Source of the DNA: CAZSDU01 sp963662525
GTDB lineage: Bacteria; Bacteroidota; Bacteroidia; Bacteroidales; FEN-979
Direction of reading: 5' to 3'
NCBI GenBank assembly: GCA_963662525.1
Contig: OY759717.1
Span: forward strand, 2,852,001-2,916,000
DNA: 64,000 nt
The notes beneath the pieces were generated by a model that worked only from the letters and a program-made list of their open reading frames with translations, ran no database searches and was not told the origin of the DNA. Shown piece after piece: positions 1 through 8,530 of the stretch (positions are counted from its first letter, which is position 1; each line of letters opens with the position of its first letter). The translations under genes and the position numbers were made by a program.

Positions 1-2210
1 TTTTGTCCCTTTCCGGGTCCTTGATTGTAAGTTTCCGACCGGATCTGCGAACTCAGGCTGTTTTTCTTTCCTGTTTCCTGATAATGGTTGGTTCCATATA
101 GTACACCCATGGTACTGACCACAACCTCCTTGGCGGCAGCGCCTGTAATCAGACTGACACCCATTCTCCAATCAAAACCAAGGGGCTGAATGATGGGTTC
201 TATACTTCTTCCGATTTTACTGATATATGATTGTTGAAGCCTTTCCTCCGGACTTACCTTGCTGCCTGCCGGAAAATATTCAAATGCCCAGATCAGGATT
301 ACAGCGATCAGAATAATTCCACCCATTTTCCTCAGATATTGCTGTCCTTTTTCCCACATATGCCGCATGATAACTCTGAATGTTGGCATCCGGTAAGGGG
401 GAAGTTCCATGACAAAGGGAGCCTCTTTGCTTCTAAATATTATTTTTTTAAAGACCAGGGATATAATCACAGCCAGTAATATTCCCGTTATGTAAAGACA
501 AAAAATCACAAGACCAGCATGTTTTGGAAATATTGCTCCAGTGATCAGAATGTAAACGGGAAGCCTTGCACTGCATGACATAAACGGGTTGATCAGCATC
601 GTGAGCAGGCGGTCATTTTTATCTTTCAGGGTCCGGGTAACCATAATGGCCGGTACGTTACACCCGAATCCCATGATGAGGGGGATAAAAGATTGTCCAT
701 GTAGTCCCATTTTATGCATTAGCTTATCCATGATGAAGGCTGCTCTGGCCATATATCCTGTATCTTCCATCAGGGAGATGAAAAGGAAAAGGATGAGGAT
801 ATTGGGGAGAAAAATAATTACACTGCCAACTCCGTTAATAATTCCATCGATCAGAAGATCTCTCAGGGGACCTGATGGAATCATTTGGCTGATTTGTCCT
901 CCAAACCATCCAACGAGCAGCTCGATCCAGGATTTTGGATATTCTCCCAGGGAAAAAGTTGCCTGAAACATCACGAAAAGAAAAAGCAAAAAAATTGGAA
1001 ATCCAAGAATCCTGCTGGTCAGAAAACGGTCGATGCGTTCACTGTATGTCTTCTCCGTTCTCGAATTCTCATTGACTTTCATGGTCTCTTTCAAAGCTCC
1101 AGCAATGAAACCGTATTTGGCATCGGTGATCAGTGTTGCTGAATCTTCTTTAAAATTTGTTTCCAGTAAATGAATTTCCCTGGTGGCAATCTGCAGGATT
1201 AATTCGAAATTTTTCCGGTTTTTCATCCGGTCAATCGCTTCAACATCCTTTTCCAGTAATTTAATACTGAAATAACGTGAGGAAATCAAATCGGTCAGTT
1301 CGGCATCTTGCCTGATCACTTCCTGTATCTTGCTGATTGATTTCTCAATATCCTGGCCATAATGAATATGCACATGTCGAACCTGGGGGTCACGGTCTTC
1401 ATAAACCTCAATAATACGATCAAACAAACTACTGATTCCTTCTCCCCTGGAACTCACTGTGGGAATAACGGGAATACCGAAAAGCTTACCAAGCGCATCG
1501 CAATCCAGCACATGTCCCTGCTTCCCAAATTCATCATACATGTTCAGGGCGATCACAACCCTGATGTCCATGTCGATCAGTTGGGTAGTAAGGTAAAGGT
1601 TGCGTTCCAGGTTGGAGGCATCCACGACATTCACCACAATATCCGGGAATTTATCAACAATATGCCGGCGTACAAATAGTTCCTCAGGTGAATAGGCGGA
1701 AAGGGAATAAGTCCCGGGAAGATCGGTAATGTTAAAAGTATAGCCACTCTGCAGGTACGTAGCCTCTTTGGATTCCACGGTGACACCGCTGAAATTCCCT
1801 ACTCGTTCATGAGAACCAGAGGCGACATTGAAAAGTGTCGTTTTTCCGCAATTTGGGTTACCCACCAGGGCAATATCGATCGTTTTTTCTTTATCCCCTG
1901 AATTCTGAACGGGTATCACCTCCTGATATGTGCTATTAAAATCATTATTTAAGGTCAGGTTATTTGCTTCCTGAAAGATCTCACCTGGAGCAACGATCTC
2001 AATTAACCTGGCTTCACTCTGACGTAAGGAAACATTATATCCCATGATCTTGTACTCAATGGGATCCTGCATTGGGGCAGCCTTGATTACTGTTACTTTC
2101 TTTCCTTTGATGAATCCCATTTCAGTGATGCGCTTTCGAAAAGCACCACGCCCACGAATTTTCGTAATTATTCCGCTTTCACCCTGCTGAAGTCCAAGTA
2201 GAGTTGACAA
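1..2210 (-). CDS. feoB: FeoAB fusion: ferrous iron transporter, 3' end outside window
   Basis: Inner-membrane GTP-gated Fe(II) importer. The reverse frame is open from position 2210 to the left edge. The first ~75 residues form a FeoA (SH3-like) domain. They are followed by a G-protein domain whose G1 motif GNPNCGKTT lies near 1850-1880, then DLPGTYSLS (G3) and ALNMYDE (G4 region). Hydrophobic transport segments with the Gate motifs follow, including GFGCNVPAI and NPFMSCSARLPVY. The FeoA-FeoB fusion is common in Bacteroidota. The start is probably TTG at 2210-2208, because an in-frame stop lies three codons upstream and no ATG precedes the FeoA domain. The C-terminus lies beyond position 1. 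Expected role is anaerobic iron uptake. Identity is very secure; the start codon is inferred. Confidence 0.95.
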   Translation of the reverse strand, partial: MSTLLGLQQGESGIITKIRGRGAFRKRITEMGFIKGKKVTVIKAAPMQDPIEYKIMGYNVSLRQSEARLIEIVAPGEIFQEANNLTLNNDFNSTYQEVIPVQNSGDKEKTIDIALVGNPNCGKTTLFNVASGSHERVGNFSGVTVESKEATYLQSGYTFNITDLPGTYSLSAYSPEELFVRRHIVDKFPDIVVNVVDASNLERNLYLTTQLIDMDIRVVIALNMYDEFGKQGHVLDCDALGKLFGIPVIPTVSSRGEGISSLFDRIIEVYEDRDPQVRHVHIHYGQDIEKSISKIQEVIRQDAELTDLISSRYFSIKLLEKDVEAIDRMKNRKNFELILQIATREIHLLETNFKEDSATLITDAKYGFIAGALKETMKVNENSRTEKTYSERIDRFLTSRILGFPIFLLFLFVMFQATFSLGEYPKSWIELLVGWFGGQISQMIPSGPLRDLLIDGIINGVGSVIIFLPNILILFLFISLMEDTGYMARAAFIMDKLMHKMGLHGQSFIPLIMGFGCNVPAIMVTRTLKDKNDRLLTMLINPFMSCSARLPVYILITGAIFPKHAGLVIFCLYITGILLAVIISLVFKKIIFRSKEAPFVMELPPYRMPTFRVIMRHMWEKGQQYLRKMGGIILIAVILIWAFEYFPAGSKVSPEERLQQSYISKIGRSIEPIIQPLGFDWRMGVSLITGAAAKEVVVSTMGVLYGTNHYQETGKKNSLSSQIRSETYNQGPGKGQ

Positions 2211-2265
2211 ATTAATTTAGATTAAATTAATGCAAATATACAAATCTTCAGGATATTTATGCAGG

Positions 2266-2865
2266 CTAAATAGATTTTAGGTAAAAAATTGTTTCTGGAC
2301 CCAGGTTAAATAAAGCATCAAGGATGCTTAGGTTTGGAATAAATCCGAATTTTAAGGAAAATACCTGTTGATAAGCGGGTAATAGAGGAACATTTTTTTT
2401 TGAAACCAGGGATTCTCTTTGACTTTTACCTAATAATTCATCATAAGTATCGGTAACGCCAATTGAAGCTGGAATCTTCAACGCCTTAAAGACCGCTTGA
2501 ATAATGCCGGAATTTAAATCAATGAGATATTCTTGCTTCTTCTCAAAAAATGGTATAAAATAATCCTGATAATAAAGAAAAAAAGGAGAGTTGCGATAAG
2601 CAGTCTCAATGGAACGCCAGTGGGCTTGCTGCCATGAGAGTGAATATGAAATCCGGATGTCCTTAGTCAATGTATGGTTGCCATTCACTTTGATTACCGG
2701 GACACTCAGGGTTTGAGGCCCGTTGGGACCATAGATGCAACAATGATTACGACAGGTCTGTTTCCGGTAAGTCTCCTGTAATTCAACCAAAAATTCCCCT
2801 GATTTTACTGCAGCAGAAATATATGCTATTGGTGGAAAATATGCAGTCGGGAGGACGATAGACAT
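2266..2865 (-). CDS. WbqC-like family protein
   Basis: A 199-aa protein that reads as a full-length WbqC family member (PF08889). It opens with the typical TAYFPPIAY segment, which corresponds to the family's Q-x-Y-P-P start, followed by a conserved region around TYRKQTCRNHCCIYGPNG. It also has WRSIETAYRNSPFF, a hallmark of the family. WbqC proteins occur in O-antigen or surface-glycan contexts, but their reaction is not established. It lies 11 nt downstream of the thioredoxin gene on the same strand and is probably cotranscribed with it. There is no signal peptide, so it should be cytoplasmic. Confidence 0.85.
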   Translation of the reverse strand: MSIVLPTAYFPPIAYISAAVKSGEFLVELQETYRKQTCRNHCCIYGPNGPQTLSVPVIKVNGNHTLTKDIRISYSLSWQQAHWRSIETAYRNSPFFLYYQDYFIPFFEKKQEYLIDLNSGIIQAVFKALKIPASIGVTDTYDELLGKSQRESLVSKKNVPLLPAYQQVFSLKFGFIPNLSILDALFNLGPETIFYLKSI

Positions 2866-2876
2866 CTGATAAGGGT

Positions 2877-3245
2877 CTAGTTCGCCTGGCCTTCTTTCAG
2901 CAGAACGTCATTAATAGCCTGAATCAGACTGTCTTTCGGTAATGCGCCAACAGCCATCTGTGGTTGTTCATTCAGGGGAACAAAAAGCATTGAAGGAATG
3001 CTTCGGATGCCAAAAGCTCCGGCTAATTCCTGCTGATCTTCAGTATCGATTTTATAGATATTTATTTTACCATCGTATTCTTTGGCAAGTTCTTCAAGGA
3101 TTGGGGCTACCATTTTGCAGGGGCCGCACCAATCAGCATAAAAATCTATCAGGCAAGGCAGTGTGCCTTCAAATTTCCATTCCTTGTTTTTTTCAAAATT
3201 GAAAACTCTTTCTAAAAAAGTTTCCTTTGTCAAATGTTCTACCAT
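2877..3245 (-). CDS. thioredoxin, cytoplasmic
   Basis: A 122-aa thioredoxin-fold protein with the canonical active site WCGPC (Cys40 and Cys43), the Asp/Phe core strand IDFYADW before it, and the cis-proline loop IRSIPSML. No signal peptide is present. The N-terminal ~25 residues before the fold are slightly longer than in classical TrxA (~105 aa). It is a close paralog of the lipoprotein thioredoxin immediately upstream; the two share the FYADW-CxPCKMV-PILEELA-EY-GKI-IYK framework and the GALPK C-terminal motif. They are separated by 38 nt and are probably in one transcript. It likely acts as a general cytoplasmic disulfide reductase. Confidence 0.93.
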   Translation of the reverse strand: MVEHLTKETFLERVFNFEKNKEWKFEGTLPCLIDFYADWCGPCKMVAPILEELAKEYDGKINIYKIDTEDQQELAGAFGIRSIPSMLFVPLNEQPQMAVGALPKDSLIQAINDVLLKEGQAN

Positions 3246-3283
3246 GTTTTATTTGTTTTTATTCTATTGTTTATAATTTTTTA

Positions 3284-3766
3284 CTATTTCACTTTGAGCA
3301 CATCATTAATAGTCTGGACAAAAGTAGGTTTTGGCAATGCTCCGACCGACATCTGCGGTTTTCCTGCCTTGGGGACAAACAGTACGGCAGGGATAGACCT
3401 GATGTTAAACAAACCTGCAAGTTCCTTTTGTTCATCAGTATTGACTTTATAAATTCTGATCTTACCTTTATATTCCCTGGCCAGTTCTTCCAAGATAGGA
3501 GTAACCATTTTGCAGGGACGGCACCAGTCGGCATAGAAGTCAATGATGCAAGGCAAATCTCCATTATACTTCCAATTGTCAGGATTTTTTTGATAATCCC
3601 AAACCAGTTTCTTGAATGCTTCTGCGTTAAGGTTGATCACTTTTCCTTCTTCTGGGGCTGAGGAAGGGTTGTTTTCTGAGGTTTTTTCATTATTTCCGGC
3701 ATTATTACTGCAGGCTACAAAACTCAGAAATAAGAAAGCGGAAAAAAGATATGTGAATTTTCTCAT
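3284..3766 (-). CDS. thioredoxin-like lipoprotein
   Basis: A 160-aa thioredoxin-fold protein with an N-terminal lipoprotein signal (lipobox FVAC, Cys19) and a low-complexity Asn/Ser/Glu linker to about residue 42. The active site is WCRPC (Cys82 and Cys85), so the usual Gly of WCGPC is Arg. The cis-Pro loop IRSIPAVL is intact. It is probably anchored in the periplasmic leaflet, with a redox role there, for example reducing periplasmic disulfides or helping T9SS cargo fold. It appears to be a tandem duplicate of the adjacent cytoplasmic thioredoxin with an added export signal. A TAnnTTTG box lies upstream at 3790-3797. Confidence 0.9.
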   Translation of the reverse strand: MRKFTYLFSAFLFLSFVACSNNAGNNEKTSENNPSSAPEEGKVINLNAEAFKKLVWDYQKNPDNWKYNGDLPCIIDFYADWCRPCKMVTPILEELAREYKGKIRIYKVNTDEQKELAGLFNIRSIPAVLFVPKAGKPQMSVGALPKPTFVQTINDVLKVK

Positions 3767-3789
3767 GTCTGTTATTTTTAAATTCTCTG

Positions 3790-3797
3790 CAAAAATA
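3790..3797 (-). promoter_or_regulatory. Bacteroidota-type -7 box (TATTTTTG)
   Basis: On the minus strand this reads TATTTTTG, a perfect match to the Bacteroidota -7 consensus TAnnTTTG, 23 nt upstream of the ATG of the lipoprotein thioredoxin. No clear -33 TTTG was seen. It faces a divergent box at 3840-3847. Confidence 0.45.
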
Positions 3798-3839
3798 AAA
3801 CTTTTTTATTATAAAGCGCATAAATATCACTAATTTTTT

Positions 3840-3847
3840 TAATTTTG
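3840..3847 (+). promoter_or_regulatory. Bacteroidota-type -7 box (TAATTTTG)
   Basis: TAATTTTG matches TAnnTTTG exactly and ends 14 nt before the ATG of the zinc-ribbon gene at 3862. The surrounding 80 bp are very A/T-rich and hold the divergent promoter pair. The -33 element is not clear. Confidence 0.45.
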
Positions 3848-3861
3848 TAAAAAAATGTAAT

Positions 3862-4266
3862 ATGCAGTTTGTAATCCAGCAAATGGACATGGAAGCTTTT
3901 CTTTCCCAGTTTACCTCTGAGGATGAGTGCTTGAAATTCCTTGCCGGTGAGAAATGGAGGAATGGTTTTACCTGCCGGAAATGCGGGCATACTAATTATT
4001 GTAATGGAAAAACACCTTTTGCAAGGCGGTGTACACGTTGTAAACATGAAGAATCAGCACGTGCGCATACAGTTTTTCACCGTTGTCATATTCCCATTAT
4101 AGAAGCTTTCAGGATTGTTTACCTTGTTTGCCATGATCCAAAGGTATCCACATACGAGTTATCTCGAAAAATAGAACTCCGGCAAATGACCTGCTGGAAA
4201 TTAAAATCAAAGCTGCTGGAATGCCTTGAAAAAAGGGGAGAAATTGATATTCTTTATGAAAGGTAG
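3862..4266 (+). CDS. solitary IS1595-type transposase zinc-ribbon protein
   Basis: A 134-aa protein resembling the N-terminal part of IS1595/ISXO2-type transposases (family Zn_Tnp_IS1595, PF12760). It has the segment F-x(8)-C-x-x-F, an aromatic W-R-x-G-F-x-C-x-x-C-G zinc knuckle near residues 30-45, and a second C-x-x-C (CTRC) near 59-62. A helical domain follows that resembles the region preceding the catalytic core (IEAFRIVYLVC, STYELSRKI, TCWKLKSKLL). The DDE catalytic domain is absent: the frame ends naturally at 4266 and a C10 protease ends head-on at 4273. It has its own promoter-like box and no degradation inside the frame. It may be a transposase remnant or a domesticated DNA-binding protein. 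Confidence 0.75.
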   Translation: MQFVIQQMDMEAFLSQFTSEDECLKFLAGEKWRNGFTCRKCGHTNYCNGKTPFARRCTRCKHEESARAHTVFHRCHIPIIEAFRIVYLVCHDPKVSTYELSRKIELRQMTCWKLKSKLLECLEKRGEIDILYER

Positions 4267-4272
4267 CTTGAC

Positions 4273-6417
4273 CTATCTGACCAGAATTTTTTTCAATACC
4301 ACAGCTGTTTCGGAGATCAGCTTCAGAAAGTAAGTTCCAGGTCTGAGCCCTTCAATGTTAATTTCACGGGATATTCTCCCATCATTCAGGAAAATAGTGT
4401 TGTGAAGGATTTCTTTTCCCTGGATATCTGATAATTCAAGGTTAAGTTGATGGCAATTTAACCCCTGACCTGTGATCCTGAAAAAATTGCTGGCAGGGTT
4501 TGGATAAACCTGAATTCCTGAGAGATCATTTTTTTCCTCGCATCCCGCAGGAAAAGTATTGTATGATGCAGACCAGCCCTGATCGGTATAGGAGGGACTG
4601 GTATTAAAGATAACGAACATTTTGCCACTGGGCGAGGTTACAGGCCCGGGAAGGTTGCTGGAATAGTTACCTGAGATTTCCGTAAGCAGTTCCTCGGTTT
4701 CAAGATCATAGATTCTGACATTATCCTGGCCCGCTTCAGTATTGAATGAATTAAAATACAGTGTCACGTGGTCAGCGCCTTCCGGCTCAATTCTCCAGCG
4801 GCAGCTGCTATTGTTTTTATAATTAAAGTTCAAGCTGCCATCGTTGATCTCTCCTGATGATTCGGTCAGTTTGGTTGTTCCATTGCACCAGGATATCGAT
4901 TCGGACACATAAGTGATGAACCATCCTGTTTTTTCTATATTGCTGTTGGAGGTAAAGGTAATAAGCGCTTTATTTCCGGAAACGTTCAGAGAGCCTGGAA
5001 TATCATCTCCTGAAAATTCAGCGATCATCAGATCGCTTGTACTTGATCCCTGGTAGATTCTGAGAACATCCTGTCCGGCTTCGGTTTCGAATTTATTAAA
5101 AGTCAGGTTGATACCGGTGATAGAGTCGGAAAGGGATTGTGGCTCAATTAGCCAGCTGCAACTGGAGTTTCCACTATATGTTTTTAATGGACCGCTGCCA
5201 TCCTCAATGGTTCCGCCGAGTGCATGCAGGATAGTCTGCCCGTTACAATAGTCCGGATAATTATAGGAAAGGGTATCCGGGTATAAATTCACCATAGCTC
5301 TTTGGCCGTTATTAAAATTATACCCACCAGGATTTAAGTTATTCAGGTAATAGTAACCGTTGGCAGATCCGCTCCATCCCCAATTGAAATGAAAATAATC
5401 GGTTCCCTGGTATCCATCCACATTGAAAGCATGTCCGCCGGACCCATAACCATCATAATACATGACTCTTTTATGATCGAGATTATCCCTGAGGATGGCA
5501 GGAAATTCATCGCCATTCGGAGGATATGCATCTCTTTCTTCAAGATGTGCATTGGGAGAATATTTAAAAATGTTGATCATGGAAGTCAAAGCATCCTCGC
5601 TGTATGCCCCTGAACCACCGGCGCCATACATCATGTCGACTGAGATTCCGGCTTGCCAGAGTAACATTGCCGTTGCTGTATCGTTAAAACAATTGCTGGA
5701 GAAGGAAAGGGGCATTTCATTCCATTGATAAACGGTATTTTGAAAATCAGCACATTGTTCGGGATAACCGCTGGGAACATAGCAGTGCTGGCCGTTTCCT
5801 GAATCCGGAAACCGGTAATAATACATCACCTGGCACATGGCTGTTGCTACACAACCTGCCCAAACATGCCCTCCTGATCCACCTGCATCTACCGGACATA
5901 ATTTATTATAATGAGATCCCTGGTCCCAGGTTGAAAGCAGTAGCGGGCTTACTTCCCGCTCACCATGGTGGGTTTGTAAGGTAGCTGGATCGATTGTTGA
6001 AAGCCTCTGCCATTCCTGACTTATCTTCGTTGTTGCCGGAACTGCATTTTTTACGGCATATGCGATTTGCTTTGAATAACCTTCCATCCATGAGATAAAC
6101 TGAGGAGCCTGGTCATCAGGCTGATAAGATCCTTCCGGAGAATACGCCAGAACCGGAGCTACAGCATCATCTGCCGAAACAATGATAAATCCAGTGCCGG
6201 TAAAATTGAATACGTAATACACTGGAATATTGTCATACCTGAGAGTGAAAGATTCTCCAGTTTTTATTGATGAATAATCGATGGCATTTCGCTGGCTGAG
6301 TTTTTCATAAAAAAAATTAATACCGATTCTTTGTGCGATTGTCAGATCGACATTTTTTGCAAGAACAATGCTTTCAAAAAGCAGGAATAAGAACGGAAGA
6401 AGCAGGATTTTTCTCAT
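4273..6417 (-). CDS. secreted C10 (streptopain-like) cysteine protease with CUB domains and T9SS tail
   Basis: A 714-aa secreted protease. It has a signal peptide (residues 1-20), then a Spi/propeptide-like N-terminal region that normally keeps C10 zymogens inactive. The catalytic domain has nucleophile Cys189 in GHVWAGCVATAM, His329 in GSGGHAFNVDGYQ, and the HFNWGWSG segment carrying the oxyanion/Trp part. Two CUB-like beta-sandwich domains follow, each starting YCNG or WCNGTT with a DGS turn (roughly 395-510 and 515-625). The protein ends in a T9SS type A sorting domain (VYPNPASNFF ... PGTYFLKLIS). It should be exported to the cell surface or medium. It is the last of three tandem paralogs, with 2 nt between genes, so it is probably part of one operon. 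Confidence 0.93.
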   Translation of the reverse strand: MRKILLLPFLFLLFESIVLAKNVDLTIAQRIGINFFYEKLSQRNAIDYSSIKTGESFTLRYDNIPVYYVFNFTGTGFIIVSADDAVAPVLAYSPEGSYQPDDQAPQFISWMEGYSKQIAYAVKNAVPATTKISQEWQRLSTIDPATLQTHHGEREVSPLLLSTWDQGSHYNKLCPVDAGGSGGHVWAGCVATAMCQVMYYYRFPDSGNGQHCYVPSGYPEQCADFQNTVYQWNEMPLSFSSNCFNDTATAMLLWQAGISVDMMYGAGGSGAYSEDALTSMINIFKYSPNAHLEERDAYPPNGDEFPAILRDNLDHKRVMYYDGYGSGGHAFNVDGYQGTDYFHFNWGWSGSANGYYYLNNLNPGGYNFNNGQRAMVNLYPDTLSYNYPDYCNGQTILHALGGTIEDGSGPLKTYSGNSSCSWLIEPQSLSDSITGINLTFNKFETEAGQDVLRIYQGSSTSDLMIAEFSGDDIPGSLNVSGNKALITFTSNSNIEKTGWFITYVSESISWCNGTTKLTESSGEINDGSLNFNYKNNSSCRWRIEPEGADHVTLYFNSFNTEAGQDNVRIYDLETEELLTEISGNYSSNLPGPVTSPSGKMFVIFNTSPSYTDQGWSASYNTFPAGCEEKNDLSGIQVYPNPASNFFRITGQGLNCHQLNLELSDIQGKEILHNTIFLNDGRISREINIEGLRPGTYFLKLISETAVVLKKILVR

Positions 6418-6419
6418 AA

Positions 6420-8528
6420 TCAGGGTTTGTGGATGATAAGTTTTTTATGGATCAGGGTTTCATTGGTTTTTACTTGCATCAGATAGATTCCATTGGGAAT
6501 ATTTTTAACAGAAAAACCCGAATTGTTCCATCCGGTTTTTCCTTCAATTGTTTCAGACAATATTAACTTTCCCTCAAGGGAAGTCAGTGTGATGCCCAAT
6601 AAAACAGTTTTATCCAGTTGAAATTTTAGATGAAGGTCTTCGGTTACCGGATTTGGGAATATGTTCAGATTTTTTATCTCATTTACTTCATGGATACCGA
6701 CATGGGATCTTGGATATTCGAATTCCCATCCTTTGCCGGTAATACTATTGTTGGTTGAAAAAACAAGGAACATCTGACCGCTGGGAGAAGCAACTGAATC
6801 GGGAAGTTCATCGGGTGAGTAATGTCCTGATAGCACGACCAGGGTATCAAGTGTTGCCAGGTCATAGATACGAAGGTTGTCAAACACAGGTTCAGTATCG
6901 AATTTTTTAAAATAGATCGTAAGCGGACCTTCTTTTTGAGGTATAAGTTTCCACCTGCAGTTTGTATTGTTCAGGTAGTTGAAAGAGAAGCTGCCATCGG
7001 TAATCAAAGCTGTATCTTCAGTGATGGTTGTTGTACCATGGCACCAGAATGGCTTCTGTGAGGTGTAGGATGCTGAGAATCCAGGCCCAGCATGGCCGGC
7101 CATGGAGGTGAATTTGATCAGCATGGCATTTCCGGAGGACATGATTGGGGAAGGTAAGGTATCGCCAGAAAAACTACCCAGCAGTGGTGAGGCAAAGTTA
7201 CTTCCATCATAAACGCTTACGGAATCATCTTCCATGGTATTTAAACGATGAAAAGTTAAAGTAATTCCGGAAATAGAGTCCTCTTCATTCTGCGGGTGGA
7301 TCAGCCAGCTGCATTGGGTCAAGGGTTGATAATTTCCGATCGGTCCGCTCCCGTCTTCCAGGCTGCCAGCAGAAAAAGTCAAGTCTGTAAATCCTGAACA
7401 ATAATGAGGATATTCATAATTCAGCGTATCAGGAAAGATATTGATAATGACTTCCTGGGCAAGATTAAAATTATTTCCTCCCGGAACCAGGTCATCGGTA
7501 TAAAAATATCCATCGCTATTGCCGCTCCACCCGAAATTAAAATGAAAATAGGATGTATCCTGGTATCCATCGCAAACAAAGGCATGACCATTGACATCGG
7601 GTACCGACCATCCGGCGTAATAGAGTGGCATTTTACGGTCGAGGTGAGCAATTAATATACTATCCCAATCCAGGTGAGTGCTATCGCGGAATATATATTG
7701 AGTTTGAGGGGAATATTTAAAAAAAGTGCGTAAAGCATAAGCTGCTTTATGGTTGTACATTCCTGAACCATCCGGTCCATATTGCAGATCACAGGAAACG
7801 CCCAGGTGGAAAAGAAGTTCTGCCAAAGCAGGATTACTGCTATTGATGGAGGCAGGCATATTATTCCACTGATAGTATGTATTTCCGAAATCGGCAGTCA
7901 GGGTACCGTAAGGCGGATCTTCATAGGTATAGGAGCCTGTTCCACTTTCAGGCCAGCGGTAATAATTCATCACCTGGGCCATGGCTGTTGGCACGCAGCC
8001 TGCCCATGCATGTCCGCCAGGACCCCCGTTTGCATCAGGGCAATATTCATTATATGGGAACCCCTGATCCCAGTGGGTGTACAGCAAGGGATCCACAGTC
8101 CGGTTTTCCCTGGTTTTATGACAAGCAGCATCTGAAAGTAGCTGTTCCCAGGTTGCCGCAACAGAGGGTGAGGGTTTTATATTTTGCTGTCTTGCATAAA
8201 CAATCTGATCCTCATATTGTTTCATCCAGGCAACAAACTGGGGTGCCTGAAAATAATCTTGGTATTTTCCGGAAAAAGAGTAAGCAAGTATGGGAATGAC
8301 AGTATTTTCTGCGGAAATAATTACCCAACCATCGGGGACCATGTTAAGAATGTAATACAAGGGTAAATGGGCATCACTTTTTATAAAAATGTTTTCAATT
8401 TTTGCAGGAGAATGCCGGTTATAAAATTGGATGGCTGCCTGTTGTGCCAGTTCAGGAGAAACCGTGCCAGCAATACCGAACTGACTCAGGGTCCAAAGGA
8501 TAATTCCGGAAAGAAGGCGATGTTGCAT
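6420..8528 (-). CDS. secreted C10 (streptopain-like) cysteine protease, second paralog
   Basis: A 702-aa protein with the same plan as its neighbours: signal peptide, Spi-type pro-domain, C10 catalytic domain, two CUB-like domains and a T9SS type A tail (IFPNPVTEDLHLKF ... PNGIYLMQVKT). The catalytic Cys lies in GHAWAGCVPTAMAQVMNYY, the His in NGHAFVCDGYQ, and the Trp segment is HFNFGWSGNSDGY. All key C10 residues are present, so it is expected to be active. It differs from its neighbours mostly in surface loops, which suggests different substrates after duplication. It is spaced 2 nt from both neighbours. Confidence 0.93.
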   Translation of the reverse strand: MQHRLLSGIILWTLSQFGIAGTVSPELAQQAAIQFYNRHSPAKIENIFIKSDAHLPLYYILNMVPDGWVIISAENTVIPILAYSFSGKYQDYFQAPQFVAWMKQYEDQIVYARQQNIKPSPSVAATWEQLLSDAACHKTRENRTVDPLLYTHWDQGFPYNEYCPDANGGPGGHAWAGCVPTAMAQVMNYYRWPESGTGSYTYEDPPYGTLTADFGNTYYQWNNMPASINSSNPALAELLFHLGVSCDLQYGPDGSGMYNHKAAYALRTFFKYSPQTQYIFRDSTHLDWDSILIAHLDRKMPLYYAGWSVPDVNGHAFVCDGYQDTSYFHFNFGWSGNSDGYFYTDDLVPGGNNFNLAQEVIINIFPDTLNYEYPHYCSGFTDLTFSAGSLEDGSGPIGNYQPLTQCSWLIHPQNEEDSISGITLTFHRLNTMEDDSVSVYDGSNFASPLLGSFSGDTLPSPIMSSGNAMLIKFTSMAGHAGPGFSASYTSQKPFWCHGTTTITEDTALITDGSFSFNYLNNTNCRWKLIPQKEGPLTIYFKKFDTEPVFDNLRIYDLATLDTLVVLSGHYSPDELPDSVASPSGQMFLVFSTNNSITGKGWEFEYPRSHVGIHEVNEIKNLNIFPNPVTEDLHLKFQLDKTVLLGITLTSLEGKLILSETIEGKTGWNNSGFSVKNIPNGIYLMQVKTNETLIHKKLIIHKP

Positions 8529-8530
8529 CC

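Noticed and set aside
231..1679. Plus-strand frames of 82-125 aa over the left end
   Set aside because: All are antisense to feoB, whose reverse frame is continuous and conserved.
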